Of a stretch of 47,048 bases of DNA, positions 38,959-46,928 are shown piece after piece. The notes beneath the pieces are model-generated. The model had not been told where the DNA came from. It saw only the letters and a program-made list of their open reading frames with translations, and searched no databases. The position numbers and the translations under genes are program-made. Numbering within the stretch: the first letter of the stretch is position 1; each line of letters opens with the position of its first letter. The stretch comes from Clostridia bacterium (GTDB taxonomy: Bacteria > Bacillota > DSM-521 > Neomoorellales > JACIYF01), in assembly GCA_014360065.1 (NCBI GenBank), contig JACIYF010000010.1, positions 1-47,048 on the forward strand. The letters are read 5' to 3'.

Positions 38959-40224
38959 TTACAGCAACGCCGCGGCCCTTAAGCGCTCTACCGGCCTCCC
39001 ATTTAACACCAGGCCACCTACTTGGCCTTCCAATAGCTGGTGACGCAAACTCCAGGCCGGACGGCCTGATTTTATAAGAGCAGTGTAGATACCCGCGCCC
39101 TCAACTTTTCCGGCTAAGATAAAGCCCACCAGCCAGTCGCCCTCAAAGACTAGCCGACGGTAAGAGAGGTTTAAAGGGTCATACTTGGACAGCACCTCTG
39201 GCCCTTCTAGCTGTCCCACGGAGATGACACCTAAAGTCCCAAAACGGACGCTGTTAAGCCGGGTAAGGGGAAGGGGATAAGGGCGTAAGATCCCCAGCAT
39301 ATTGGCCGCAGCATACCGGCCTTGCTCAGAGGCCAGGGTCCAAAGGGCAGAATTTACTTTTTCCCTGGTTAACCGGTCGGTTACCTGGATACAGTCTCCT
39401 GCCGCGTAAACATTCTCGAGCGAGGTTTTCAGGTAGCTGTCTACCGCTATCCCTCGCTCCACTCTGCCACCGGCTTTCTCTACCAGTTCGGTATTGGGGC
39501 GCACCCCCTTACCTATTACAGCCAAATCAGCGGGTAGCTCACGGCCGTCCTTTAATACGACGCCCTTAAGGTGGCCGTAAGAGTCGGTGGCAAAGGAAGT
39601 TACTTGGCAATTATAAATAAACTCAATACCTAGCTGGGATAGTTCCGCTTCTACCAAGCTTGCTGCTTCGTTATCCAACTGGCGGCTTAAAAGGCGAGAA
39701 CTAGTTATTAACACTGTAACCTGCGGGACACCGGCCTTTTTCAAGGCGTAAGCAGCCTTAAGCCCCACTAACCCCCCGCCAGCTACTATGGCCCTTTTAA
39801 TACCGGGAGTAAGAGCCAGGATCTTTTGCGCATCATCCAAGTTGCGCAAAGTAAAAACGCCTTGGGCTTCTTCGTTGGGGACTCCCAGGCCCACCGGGCT
39901 AGCTCCGGTAGCTACTAAAAGGTAATCGTAGGCGAGTTCGCGGCCATCTTCCAGGACTATCCTTTTTTCCCGGGGCTTTAACTCAACTGCTGCTAAGCCG
40001 GAGAAAACCTCTACGCCCAGTTTATGGTAAATACCTGACGGGCGAATACGTAAAGAGTTTTCTGTCTTATGTCCTGCTATCAGGTCAGGTAAAAGGCAGC
40101 GGGAATAGGGTTCTCCCGGATCCCGGGTGACTAGGCTAATCTTCGCCTTTGGCCCGCCCAAGGAGCGCAAGGTTTCTAGAGCAGCTATTCCTGCTGCACT
40201 ACTGCCTATCACTACATAGCGCAA
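38959..40224 (-). CDS. FAD-dependent NAD(P)H oxidoreductase (pyridine nucleotide-disulfide class)
   Basis: Flavoprotein of about 421 residues: FAD-binding start VIGSSAAGIAALE, ATG motif (LLVATGAS), NAD(P) Rossmann GGGLVGLKAAYALK, C-terminal FAD GNVYAAGDC-like stretch (ENVYAAGDCIQV), plus a C-terminal domain as in NADH oxidase or nitrite-reductase NirB-type proteins. The residues SRCLLPDLIAG near 47 carry one Cys in the place where NADH oxidases have their redox Cys. I chose TTG 40224 with an AGGAGG site nine bases upstream. It is co-transcribed with the polyferredoxin. Substrate unknown. Confidence 0.82.
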   Translation of the reverse strand: MRYVVIGSSAAGIAALETLRSLGGPKAKISLVTRDPGEPYSRCLLPDLIAGHKTENSLRIRPSGIYHKLGVEVFSGLAAVELKPREKRIVLEDGRELAYDYLLVATGASPVGLGVPNEEAQGVFTLRNLDDAQKILALTPGIKRAIVAGGGLVGLKAAYALKKAGVPQVTVLITSSRLLSRQLDNEAASLVEAELSQLGIEFIYNCQVTSFATDSYGHLKGVVLKDGRELPADLAVIGKGVRPNTELVEKAGGRVERGIAVDSYLKTSLENVYAAGDCIQVTDRLTREKVNSALWTLASEQGRYAAANMLGILRPYPLPLTRLNSVRFGTLGVISVGQLEGPEVLSKYDPLNLSYRRLVFEGDWLVGFILAGKVEGAGIYTALIKSGRPAWSLRHQLLEGQVGGLVLNGRPVERLRAAALL

Positions 40225-40242
40225 GCTGTCCCACCTCCTCAA

Positions 40243-40522
40243 GGTTCTATCTCCCGAATTTTTTGATAGAATTTTAGCAAAAAGCGTGCCAAAGGGGGAA
40301 GGCCGCCAGAGCTAGGCGGCCTAAGGACTCTATATATCAATTTAGGTTTACACGTCACGTTAAAAAGAGTTGACATTATTTTTTAAGCAGCCCATGCGGG
40401 ACATTTTAGCCTAAAGGGCTTCTCCAAGTAAATTTTTCCAAATTAGGGCCCTAAATAGTGCTGCGGGTATAGGTTTAAACAGGTTAAAGAGTTAGTGGCC
40501 TGCGATTTTCATACGCGAAAAA
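40243..40522. other. Intergenic stretch between the oxidoreductase and the bio operon
   Basis: No gene supported. It contains TTCTATC/GATAGAA arms (40246-40252 and 40265-40271), a TTGACA (40370-40375) without a good -10, and isolated TAGGTTTA half-sites at 40343 and about 40468 that resemble the BirA half-site at 40543. Confidence 0.45.
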
Positions 40523-40552
40523 TGTTAACCTAAGAAGGAACATAGGTTTACA
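40523..40552. promoter_or_regulatory. BirA-type biotin operator of the bio operon
   Basis: TGTTAACCTA (40523-40532) and TAGGTTTACA (40543-40552) form an imperfect inverted repeat, 9 of 10 arm positions paired, spacer 10 bp. This matches the known TTGTTAACC-type BirA site of Firmicutes. It lies 50 bp before bioF, where a repressor would block the promoter when biotinyl-AMP is present. Confidence 0.75.
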
Positions 40553-40601
40553 ATAGAGAATAATATATCCCATAGAATAATACCCCAGGAGAGGAACAGA
40601 T

Positions 40602-41777
40602 TTGGTTTGTTTTCTAGAAAAAGAACTAGAGCTACTAAAGGAAAGCCATCTTTATCGCCAGTTACCCGGACCCCTGGAGGGGCCCGCTGGCTCCAGAACA
40701 GGCATAAACGGGCAGGAAGTGCTGCTCTTTTCCTCCAACAATTACCTGGGCCTGGCTCATCACCCCCGGGTTAAGGCTGCGGCCGTAGAGGCCGTGGAAA
40801 GGTGGGGGACGGGAAGCGGAGGTTCTCGCCTGACCGCCGGAAATTTTATTTTACACCGCCAGTTGGAGGAGCGCATTGCCCGGTTTAAGGGCACAGAAGA
40901 TGCCGTTGTGTTTAGTTCTGGTTACCTGGCCAACCTGGGAGCGATTTCGGCCCTGGTGGGTCGGGGAGACCTGGTGTTAAGCGACGAGCTAAACCATGCC
41001 AGCATAATCGACGGGTGCCGCTTAAGCCGGGCCACGGTTAAGGTTTTCCGCCATAGGGACGTAGCCCATGCAAGGGATATTCTCTTGGCGGAACGCAACT
41101 CATACCGCAGGTGCCTTATCGTTACCGACGGAGTTTTTAGTATGGACGGGGATATAGCTCCCTTGCCCCACCTGTTGCAGTTGGCCGAGGAGTTCCAGGC
41201 CCTTCTCATGGTGGACGATGCCCATGCTACCGGGGTTTTGGGCAAGAGGGGGGCAGGAACGGTGGAACATTTTGGTCTGGAAGGCCGGAGCATCATCCAA
41301 ATGGGCACTTTAAGCAAGGCCTTAGGCAGTGAGGGCGGGTACGTAACTGGCGATACCCTTTTAATTGATTACCTGCGCAACCGCGCCCGCAGCTTTATCT
41401 TTTCCACCGCTCCTTCCCCGCCGGTAGTTGCTGCGGCCCTGGCGGCCCTGGACGTCCTGGAAGAAGAACCGCACCTTATCGACCAGCTTCACGCCAACGT
41501 CGGCCAGCTTTACAGGGGCTTAAAAGAAATGGGCTTTGAGGTGTTGCCTACGGAAACAGCCATTATTCCCCTGATGGTAGGGGAAGCCCGCCGGGCTCTG
41601 GCCCTTTCGGCAGCCCTGGCGGAAAAGGGCGTGTTTGTGCCGGCCATTCGCCCGCCTACAGTGCCGGAAGGCACCAGCCGTTTAAGGATTACCGTCATGG
41701 CCACCCACAAACCGGAAGATATTCAAAGGGCCCTGGAGGCCTTCCTGGGGGCCGGAAAAAGGGTGGGCCTCATTTAA
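40602..41777 (+). CDS. bioF: 8-amino-7-oxononanoate synthase
   Basis: PLP enzyme joining pimeloyl-CoA and alanine to KAPA, the first ring-forming step of biotin synthesis. The 391-residue protein shows FSSNNYLGLAHHP, GSGGSRLTAGN, DELNHASIIDG, DDAHATGV and the PLP-lysine region GTLSKALGSEGGYV. TTG start at 40602 with an AGGAGAGGAA site. First gene of bioF-W-D-A-B. Confidence 0.94.
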   Translation: MVCFLEKELELLKESHLYRQLPGPLEGPAGSRTGINGQEVLLFSSNNYLGLAHHPRVKAAAVEAVERWGTGSGGSRLTAGNFILHRQLEERIARFKGTEDAVVFSSGYLANLGAISALVGRGDLVLSDELNHASIIDGCRLSRATVKVFRHRDVAHARDILLAERNSYRRCLIVTDGVFSMDGDIAPLPHLLQLAEEFQALLMVDDAHATGVLGKRGAGTVEHFGLEGRSIIQMGTLSKALGSEGGYVTGDTLLIDYLRNRARSFIFSTAPSPPVVAAALAALDVLEEEPHLIDQLHANVGQLYRGLKEMGFEVLPTETAIIPLMVGEARRALALSAALAEKGVFVPAIRPPTVPEGTSRLRITVMATHKPEDIQRALEAFLGAGKRVGLI

Positions 41778-41894
41778 AAATAATTGTTCTACTGGTTGCC
41801 GCCTGGCCCGGGATACTCTATACGGCTTTAACGGCCTGGCCTTTAACCAGACTTATGGCCAAGGCTAAGGAGCAAATTGAGGGAGGGACTTCTT

Positions 41895-42755
41895 TTGGAG
41901 GAAGCGGTATATAGCGTCCGCATGAGGGCTGCCCGGGGAGCTCCCCACGAAAAAGGAGGGCAACACATATCGGGGGCGGAAAGGATTGTTTCCTCGCAGC
42001 AGGTGGCCTCCACCGTCCAGCAAATGCTTTCTCGGGCCAAGAACCATGCCCTGGGAGAACCTGATTTTATAAATATCAGCATCGAGCGCTTGAAAGCTTC
42101 TAAGATAAAGCAGATTACCGCTCTGCCGCTGGTAACGGTAAAAGCCAGTGATCACGAGCAGGCGCTCTTCTGTGCCCGCCAGCTTCTTTTGGTCAACGGG
42201 GTGCAAGGGCAGGTTATAGAAGAGGCTATAAGGCTACTCGCCCGGGGGCCTGCGCCTGGCGGAGGGAACATGAGAGGGGCGGTGATTATGGAGGCCCAAA
42301 GAGGCCAGCGTCTGGAACCCGACCCTTGGCGGGGAGTGCGTGTCTCCCGCCTGGATTATACTCCCCAGGCGGCTAAGGAGTTATCGCGCCTGCTGGGGCC
42401 GCTGGGGTTAGATCATTTCCGGGTCAAGGAAGCCCTGGCCCTGGCCTCCAAGGTTATCTGGGCCGGGACCCTGGCCGAAATATGCTGTTCGGACGACCCC
42501 CATTATACCACCGGTTATGTTTCCTCCCGGCGCTTGGGCTATGTGCGCATTCCCTATTTGAAGCACCCTTCCTTTAAAGGAGGGCGGGTATTCTTTGTCC
42601 ATCTCCAGGAAGTAAATCTTACGGAATACATAGCCAGGCTCCAGGAGGAACCGGTTTTGATAGCTCAGATCAGCGCCGTGCAAGGAGCAACAGACCTTAT
42701 GACAATACTGGAGGAGAAATACCCATGGACTATGCCAGAAAGGGCTACTTCGTAA
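41895..42755 (+). CDS. bioW: 6-carboxyhexanoate--CoA ligase (pimeloyl-CoA synthetase)
   Basis: Makes pimeloyl-CoA from pimelate, ATP and CoA, the feed for BioF. The 286-residue product shows EAVYSVRMRAARG at the start, GGQHISGAERIV, RGPAPGGGNMRGAV, GVRVSRLDYT and a TTGYVSSRRLGYVRIP stretch typical of BioW. I chose TTG 41895, about seven bases after GGAGGGA; the frame is open to a TTG at 41877. Its presence means biotin is made from free pimelate, without the BioC-BioH route. It overlaps bioD by 31 bp. Confidence 0.92.
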   Translation: MEEAVYSVRMRAARGAPHEKGGQHISGAERIVSSQQVASTVQQMLSRAKNHALGEPDFINISIERLKASKIKQITALPLVTVKASDHEQALFCARQLLLVNGVQGQVIEEAIRLLARGPAPGGGNMRGAVIMEAQRGQRLEPDPWRGVRVSRLDYTPQAAKELSRLLGPLGLDHFRVKEALALASKVIWAGTLAEICCSDDPHYTTGYVSSRRLGYVRIPYLKHPSFKGGRVFFVHLQEVNLTEYIARLQEEPVLIAQISAVQGATDLMTILEEKYPWTMPERATS

Positions 42756-43462
42756 CCGGAACAGATACCGGAGTAGGAAAAACAGTAGTTACCGCTGGTC
42801 TAGTGGGCGTTCTCCGCCACCAGGGCATTGACGCCGTGGCCCTCAAACCGGTGCAGACCGGGGCGGCTGTTAGAAACGGGGAACTAGTACCCGAAGATGC
42901 GTTCTTTTACCGCCTGGCAGCTGGCCTTACCCAGCCCCTTGACCAATTAAACCTTTACCGCTTTGCCCCGGCGTTATCTCCTCACCTGGCGGCCAAACTT
43001 TGTGGGGAAAAGGTTGAGCCCCAAAAATTAATAGATTTTTGCCGGCGGGCCCTTCTGCGCCACCAGTTAACCGTCATCGAAGGGGCAGGGGGCTTGTGTG
43101 TGCCCCTCTCTGGCCCTGACTTTACTGTGGCCCATCTGGCCCGGGAACTTTCCTTGCCCTTAATTGTGGTGGCTAGAATCGGCTTGGGAACCATTAACCA
43201 TACGGTGCTCACGGTGGCTTACGCCCAAAGCCTTGGGCTAGAAGTGGCAGGGATAGTTTTTAATAACTTAAAGCAGCAGGAATTAGGTCCCGCTGAAAGG
43301 GACAACCCCGAAGTTATTGCCCGGATGACCGGCGTGCCGGTGCTGGGTATCCTGCCCCACCTTACGGGGGTGAGCGTGGAAGGCGGGGTCGCGGAAGGAC
43401 TTTTGGAAGCGGTGGAGGAATCCGTTTCCTGGCGTCAGTTGATTCCCTGGCTTAAACCTTAA
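42725..43462 (+). CDS. bioD: Dethiobiotin synthetase
   Basis: Closes the ureido ring of dethiobiotin from DAPA, CO2 and ATP. P-loop GTDTGVGKTVVTAGL (about residues 10-24), KPVQTGA with the catalytic Lys, EGAGGLCVPLSG and the 245-residue length match BioD. ATG 42725 lies inside the end of bioW, with a GGAGGAG site, so the two are coupled. Confidence 0.94.
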   Translation: MDYARKGYFVTGTDTGVGKTVVTAGLVGVLRHQGIDAVALKPVQTGAAVRNGELVPEDAFFYRLAAGLTQPLDQLNLYRFAPALSPHLAAKLCGEKVEPQKLIDFCRRALLRHQLTVIEGAGGLCVPLSGPDFTVAHLARELSLPLIVVARIGLGTINHTVLTVAYAQSLGLEVAGIVFNNLKQQELGPAERDNPEVIARMTGVPVLGILPHLTGVSVEGGVAEGLLEAVEESVSWRQLIPWLKP

Positions 43463-43488
43463 GCATAGACGATGGGGAGGTGCTTAAG

Positions 43489-44856
43489 TTGAATAGCTAC
43501 GATCCCTCGCTTCTAGAACAATGGGACAAGCAGTACGTTTGGCATCCCTTTACCCAAATGCAGCAATACCTTCGGGAAAAACCCGTGATCATCAAGCAGG
43601 GAGAAGGCAGCTACCTCATTGATGTGGAGGGGAACCGCTATTTGGACGGTGTATCCTCCCTCTGGGTTACCCTCCACGGCCACTGCCATCCGGAGTTAAA
43701 CCGGGCCATCAAGGAGCAGTTGGATCGTATTGCCCACTCCACCCTTTTAGGCCTGGCCAATGTACCCTCTATCTTGCTGGCCCAAAAATTGGTGGAAATT
43801 ACCCCACCAGGGTTAAATAAAGTCTTTTACTCCGATAACGGGGCCACAGCGGTGGAAATTGCCCTCAAAATAGCCTTTCAGTACTGGCAACAAAAGGATG
43901 GCGGTCGCTATCGTAGAAAAACCAAGTTCATCTCTTTTGTTAACGCCTACCACGGAGACACTATTGGCTCCGTAAGCGTCGGGGGCATACCTCTTTTCCA
44001 CGGCATTTTCAAGCCCCTACTTTTTGAGTGCTTGCACGCCCCGGCACCATTTTGTTACCGGTGCCCCTTGGGCCTGGAAAGAGAAAGCTGTGGGATGGCT
44101 TGCCTTAACCAGCTGGAAGGGTTGCTGGAAAAGCACCGGGAGGAGGTCGCTGCCCTCATCATCGAGCCTTTAGTCCAGGGGGCGGCGGGCATGATCACCG
44201 CTCCAGACGGTTTCCTTCGCCGGGTGCGGGAGTTGTGCTCAAAGTACAACGTCCTGCTCATTGCCGATGAGGTGGCGGTGGGTTTTGGCCGCACGGGCCG
44301 TCTCTTCGCCTGCGAGCACGAAGACGTAACTCCCGACTTAATGTGTCTGGCCAAGGGGATCACGGGAGGATACCTTCCCCTGGCTGCCACCCTGGCCACC
44401 GACGAGATCTACGAGGCCTTTTTGGGCGAGCCGGAGGAATGTAAGACCTTTTACCACGGACACACCTACACGGGCAACCCCCTAGCCTGCGCTGCCGCCC
44501 TGGCCAGCATTGAGCTCTTTGAAAAAACAGACCTGCTGGCTTCCTTACAACCTAAGATCGATCTTTTACGCCGGGGTCTGGAGAACTTTCGGGATTTACC
44601 CCACGTAGGAGATATCCGCCAGCGAGGTATGATGGTAGGTATTGAGCTGGTGGTGGATAAAGATACCAAGGAGCCTTATGCTATGAAGGAGCAGATAGGT
44701 CACCGGGTTATCCTGGAGGCCCGTGGGAGAGGGCTCATCCTTCGTCCCTTGGGCAATGTCATTGTCCTCATGCCCGTGCTGTCCATGTCTAACGAAGAGC
44801 TAAACCGGGTTCTAGAGATTACCTATGAATCTATAGCCGTAGTAACCGGTAAATGA
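43489..44856 (+). CDS. bioA: Adenosylmethionine--8-amino-7-oxononanoate aminotransferase
   Basis: PLP aminotransferase converting KAPA to DAPA with S-adenosylmethionine (or lysine in some BioK types) as amino donor. The 455-residue protein shows QYVWHPFTQM, GVSSLWVTLHGH, DNGATAVEIALKIAFQYW, YHGDTIGSVSVGG, LIADEVAVGFGRTG and the PLP-lysine segment CLAKGITGGYLPL. I chose TTG 43489, eight bases after GGGGAGG; the GTG at 43480 overlaps that site. Confidence 0.94.
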   Translation: MNSYDPSLLEQWDKQYVWHPFTQMQQYLREKPVIIKQGEGSYLIDVEGNRYLDGVSSLWVTLHGHCHPELNRAIKEQLDRIAHSTLLGLANVPSILLAQKLVEITPPGLNKVFYSDNGATAVEIALKIAFQYWQQKDGGRYRRKTKFISFVNAYHGDTIGSVSVGGIPLFHGIFKPLLFECLHAPAPFCYRCPLGLERESCGMACLNQLEGLLEKHREEVAALIIEPLVQGAAGMITAPDGFLRRVRELCSKYNVLLIADEVAVGFGRTGRLFACEHEDVTPDLMCLAKGITGGYLPLAATLATDEIYEAFLGEPEECKTFYHGHTYTGNPLACAAALASIELFEKTDLLASLQPKIDLLRRGLENFRDLPHVGDIRQRGMMVGIELVVDKDTKEPYAMKEQIGHRVILEARGRGLILRPLGNVIVLMPVLSMSNEELNRVLEITYESIAVVTGK

Positions 44857-44872
44857 GCGGAGGGGTAGGTAT

Positions 44873-45853
44873 ATGGGGAAGAATCTAATGTGGGAGAAGA
44901 TCAGAGAAAAGGTCCTTTTGGGAGAAGGCTTATCCCGGGAAGAAGCGTATTACCTGGCTGGATGGCCACAGGAAAAATGGGGGGACCTTCTTTATCTTTC
45001 TCGCCAAGTCCGGGAACGTTTCGGAGGCAGGGAGGTGGAGCTGTGCGCCATCATCAACGCCCGTTCGGGCTTGTGCAGCGAGGATTGCTGTTTTTGCGCC
45101 CAGTCTTCCCGTTATAAAACTGGCGTGGAGGTGTACCCCCTCATTGATGCGCCCAAAGCCCTGGAAAAGGCCCGGCGCATAGAAGCCCTTGGAGTGAAAC
45201 GTTTTGCCCTGGTTACCAGCGGTAAGGGCCTTGGGGAAAGGGACTTTAAGAAGGTGCTGGAAATATACCGGGTCCTGCGGGCCGAGACGCGCCTTGAGCT
45301 GTGCGCTTCCCTGGGTATCATTGACGAAGGGAAGGCCCGGCGTTTGAAGGAGGTAGGGGTCACCACCTACCACCATAACCTGGAAACCGGCCGGAGCTAC
45401 TTCCCCCAGATCTGTACCACCCATACCTTTGAAGAAAGGGTGGCTACTATCCGGGCGGCCCGGGCCGCGGGGTTAAATGTATGCTCCGGCGGGATCATCG
45501 GGCTGGGGGAAACTATGGCCCATAGGCTGGAAATGATCTTTGAGCTACGGGAACTGGGAGTACGGTCGGTGCCGGTCAATATCTTAAACCCCATTCCCGG
45601 CACACCCTTGGCCGATCAAGAGCGCCTCCCGGTGGAGGAGATCCTCAAAACCCTGGCTCTTTTCCGCCTCATCATTCCCCAGGCCGTTTTCCGCCTCTGC
45701 GGTGGGCGGGAGCCAGGGCTGGGAGAGAAGCAAAAGGAAGCCTTGGCGGTGGCTATAAACGGTTTGATGGTGGGCAACTATCTTACCACCCGGGGCAACG
45801 AGATCCGGGAAGATCTGGACATGATTGCCGCGGCGGGGTTGAGGGTGGGCTGA
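44873..45853 (+). CDS. bioB: Biotin synthase
   Basis: Radical-SAM enzyme inserting sulfur into dethiobiotin. The 326-residue protein shows the radical SAM cysteines in GLCSEDCCFCAQSS (C-x3-C-x2-C), YHHNLETG, ICSGGIIGLGE-like stretch (VCSGGIIGLGET) and NILNPIPGTPL. The Arg ligand of the [2Fe-2S] cluster region is likely in the C-terminal PQAVFRLCGGRE. ATG 44873 with a GGAGGGGTAGG site. Last gene of the bio operon. Confidence 0.95.
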   Translation: MGKNLMWEKIREKVLLGEGLSREEAYYLAGWPQEKWGDLLYLSRQVRERFGGREVELCAIINARSGLCSEDCCFCAQSSRYKTGVEVYPLIDAPKALEKARRIEALGVKRFALVTSGKGLGERDFKKVLEIYRVLRAETRLELCASLGIIDEGKARRLKEVGVTTYHHNLETGRSYFPQICTTHTFEERVATIRAARAAGLNVCSGGIIGLGETMAHRLEMIFELRELGVRSVPVNILNPIPGTPLADQERLPVEEILKTLALFRLIIPQAVFRLCGGREPGLGEKQKEALAVAINGLMVGNYLTTRGNEIREDLDMIAAAGLRVG

Positions 45854-45914
45854 GGCGGAGAACCTGTCAGGTTGACAGTTAGTCTTTGGGATAGAGGCTT
45901 TCGGTTTAGCTGAG

Positions 45915-46463
45915 CTATCTCTTCGGTTGGCCTGAAGAATTTGGGGAGCCAGTATTACTTTCCTCGATATTCCCTCCGCTCTTTTTTAAAACGTTCAAAC
46001 TATACCCCTTCTGCCACAAATAGAAAGAAGCCATTAAGATTAAAATTACGATAGCATTTACTCCCAATTCACCGAAATAAATAAACGGGTCCACTTTCTC
46101 CGTGGATTTTTGGGCTTCAACATAGAGCATCTGCCGGATACTTGATACCACGCCGAGATGGACAAAGGGGATGATACTGACATCCTGGGTTTTTAGAAAC
46201 CTGATGATGGTCCATAGTACCTCTCTTATAATCAGTATGAGGAGCGAGTTGCTGATAAGGGTAAGCATAGTAACCATGGAAAACTTTTTAATTTCGATAA
46301 GTGACTGAAAAGAGATCCCCACTGCCGCTATAATGAGCAGGAGCGCTGCTAAAATATGAATTATATGTTCTGCCACCATTAATAATCGAGTAATGACTGT
46401 GGCGGTATCCTTCCAGGGTGATCCCTTCAAGGGTAATCCCTCCCAGGGTTCATTCGCCCTCAT
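45915..46463 (-). CDS. psiE: PsiE-family membrane protein
   Basis: Four-helix membrane protein of about 182 residues (segments about 24-50, 60-85, 95-112 and 128-150). The pattern EVLWTIIRFLKTQDVSIIPFVHLGVVSSIRQML is typical of PsiE (phosphate-starvation-inducible E). The start at ATG 46463 overlaps the end of hypA by 14 bp. I see no strong ribosome site, so coupling to hypA translation is likely. Function unknown; the Pho link in E. coli need not apply here. Confidence 0.78.
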   Translation of the reverse strand: MRANEPWEGLPLKGSPWKDTATVITRLLMVAEHIIHILAALLLIIAAVGISFQSLIEIKKFSMVTMLTLISNSLLILIIREVLWTIIRFLKTQDVSIIPFVHLGVVSSIRQMLYVEAQKSTEKVDPFIYFGELGVNAIVILILMASFYLWQKGYSLNVLKKSGGNIEESNTGSPNSSGQPKR

Positions 46464-46791
46464 AGAAATCAATATAAAGCTCTCTTCCTTGATCTATAGA
46501 AACCCTCCTCGACCCGCAGGAAGGGCACATAATATACCAGTTATCCAGAACAACTTCCGCCAGGCAATCCTGGCAATGTCCCCGCCCGGGCCTTTCCTCT
46601 ATCTCCAATTGGGCTCCCTCAAACAACGGTCCTTCTTTAAGCGCGTAAAAAGAAAACTCCAGGGCAGACGGTAAAACCGAGGTCATGGCCCCTATCACCA
46701 GCTTAACTTTCCGTATGCGCTTTATATCTTTCTGTTGGGCATCGCGTTTCAATAGCTTTAATAACTCAGCCGTAAGGGACAGTTCATGCAT
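46450..46791 (-). CDS. hypA: Hydrogenase nickel-incorporation protein HypA
   Basis: Nickel chaperone that acts with HypB on [NiFe]-hydrogenase precursors. The 113-residue protein starts MHELSLTAELL (His2 is a nickel ligand) and has the zinc pair CQDC and CPSC (about residues 73-92). ATG 46791 with a GGAGAGGGATAGG site; the open frame upstream is not needed. hypB is not in the window. Together with hycI it signals a nearby or distant [NiFe] hydrogenase. Confidence 0.92.
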   Translation of the reverse strand: MHELSLTAELLKLLKRDAQQKDIKRIRKVKLVIGAMTSVLPSALEFSFYALKEGPLFEGAQLEIEERPGRGHCQDCLAEVVLDNWYIMCPSCGSRRVSIDQGRELYIDFYEGE

Positions 46792-46821
46792 CCTATCCCT
46801 CTCCTTAATCACCAGAGGCCA

Positions 46822-46845
46822 GATCAAGCTTTCCCGTTTGTAACT
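46822..46845 (-). other. Short sequence matching the 3' end of hycI
   Basis: The segment encodes KLQTGKLD on the minus strand, as do the last codons of hycI near 36938-36961; at DNA level about 22 of 24 bases agree. Codons further upstream do not match. It may be a micro-duplication or a recombination scar beside the second H-NOX copy. Confidence 0.4.
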
Positions 46846-46928
46846 TTAAAGAACCTGTAGCAGGTAGCCGCCTTTTTTACTCTCCAGATTTTCCCGCCCA
46901 GGCTCCACGATCCGCCATAGGATTCCGC

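Noticed and set aside
40370-40398. TTGACA at 40370 as the bio promoter
   Set aside because: No acceptable -10 box follows at 16-18 bp, and the BirA site lies 150 bp further on.
41778-41894. A small membrane-helix frame between bioF and bioW (IIVLLVAAWPGILYT)
   Set aside because: It has a hydrophobic helix but no ATG, GTG or TTG with a ribosome site at its start and overlaps bioW. It could be a leaderless or ATT-start peptide, but I cannot support it.
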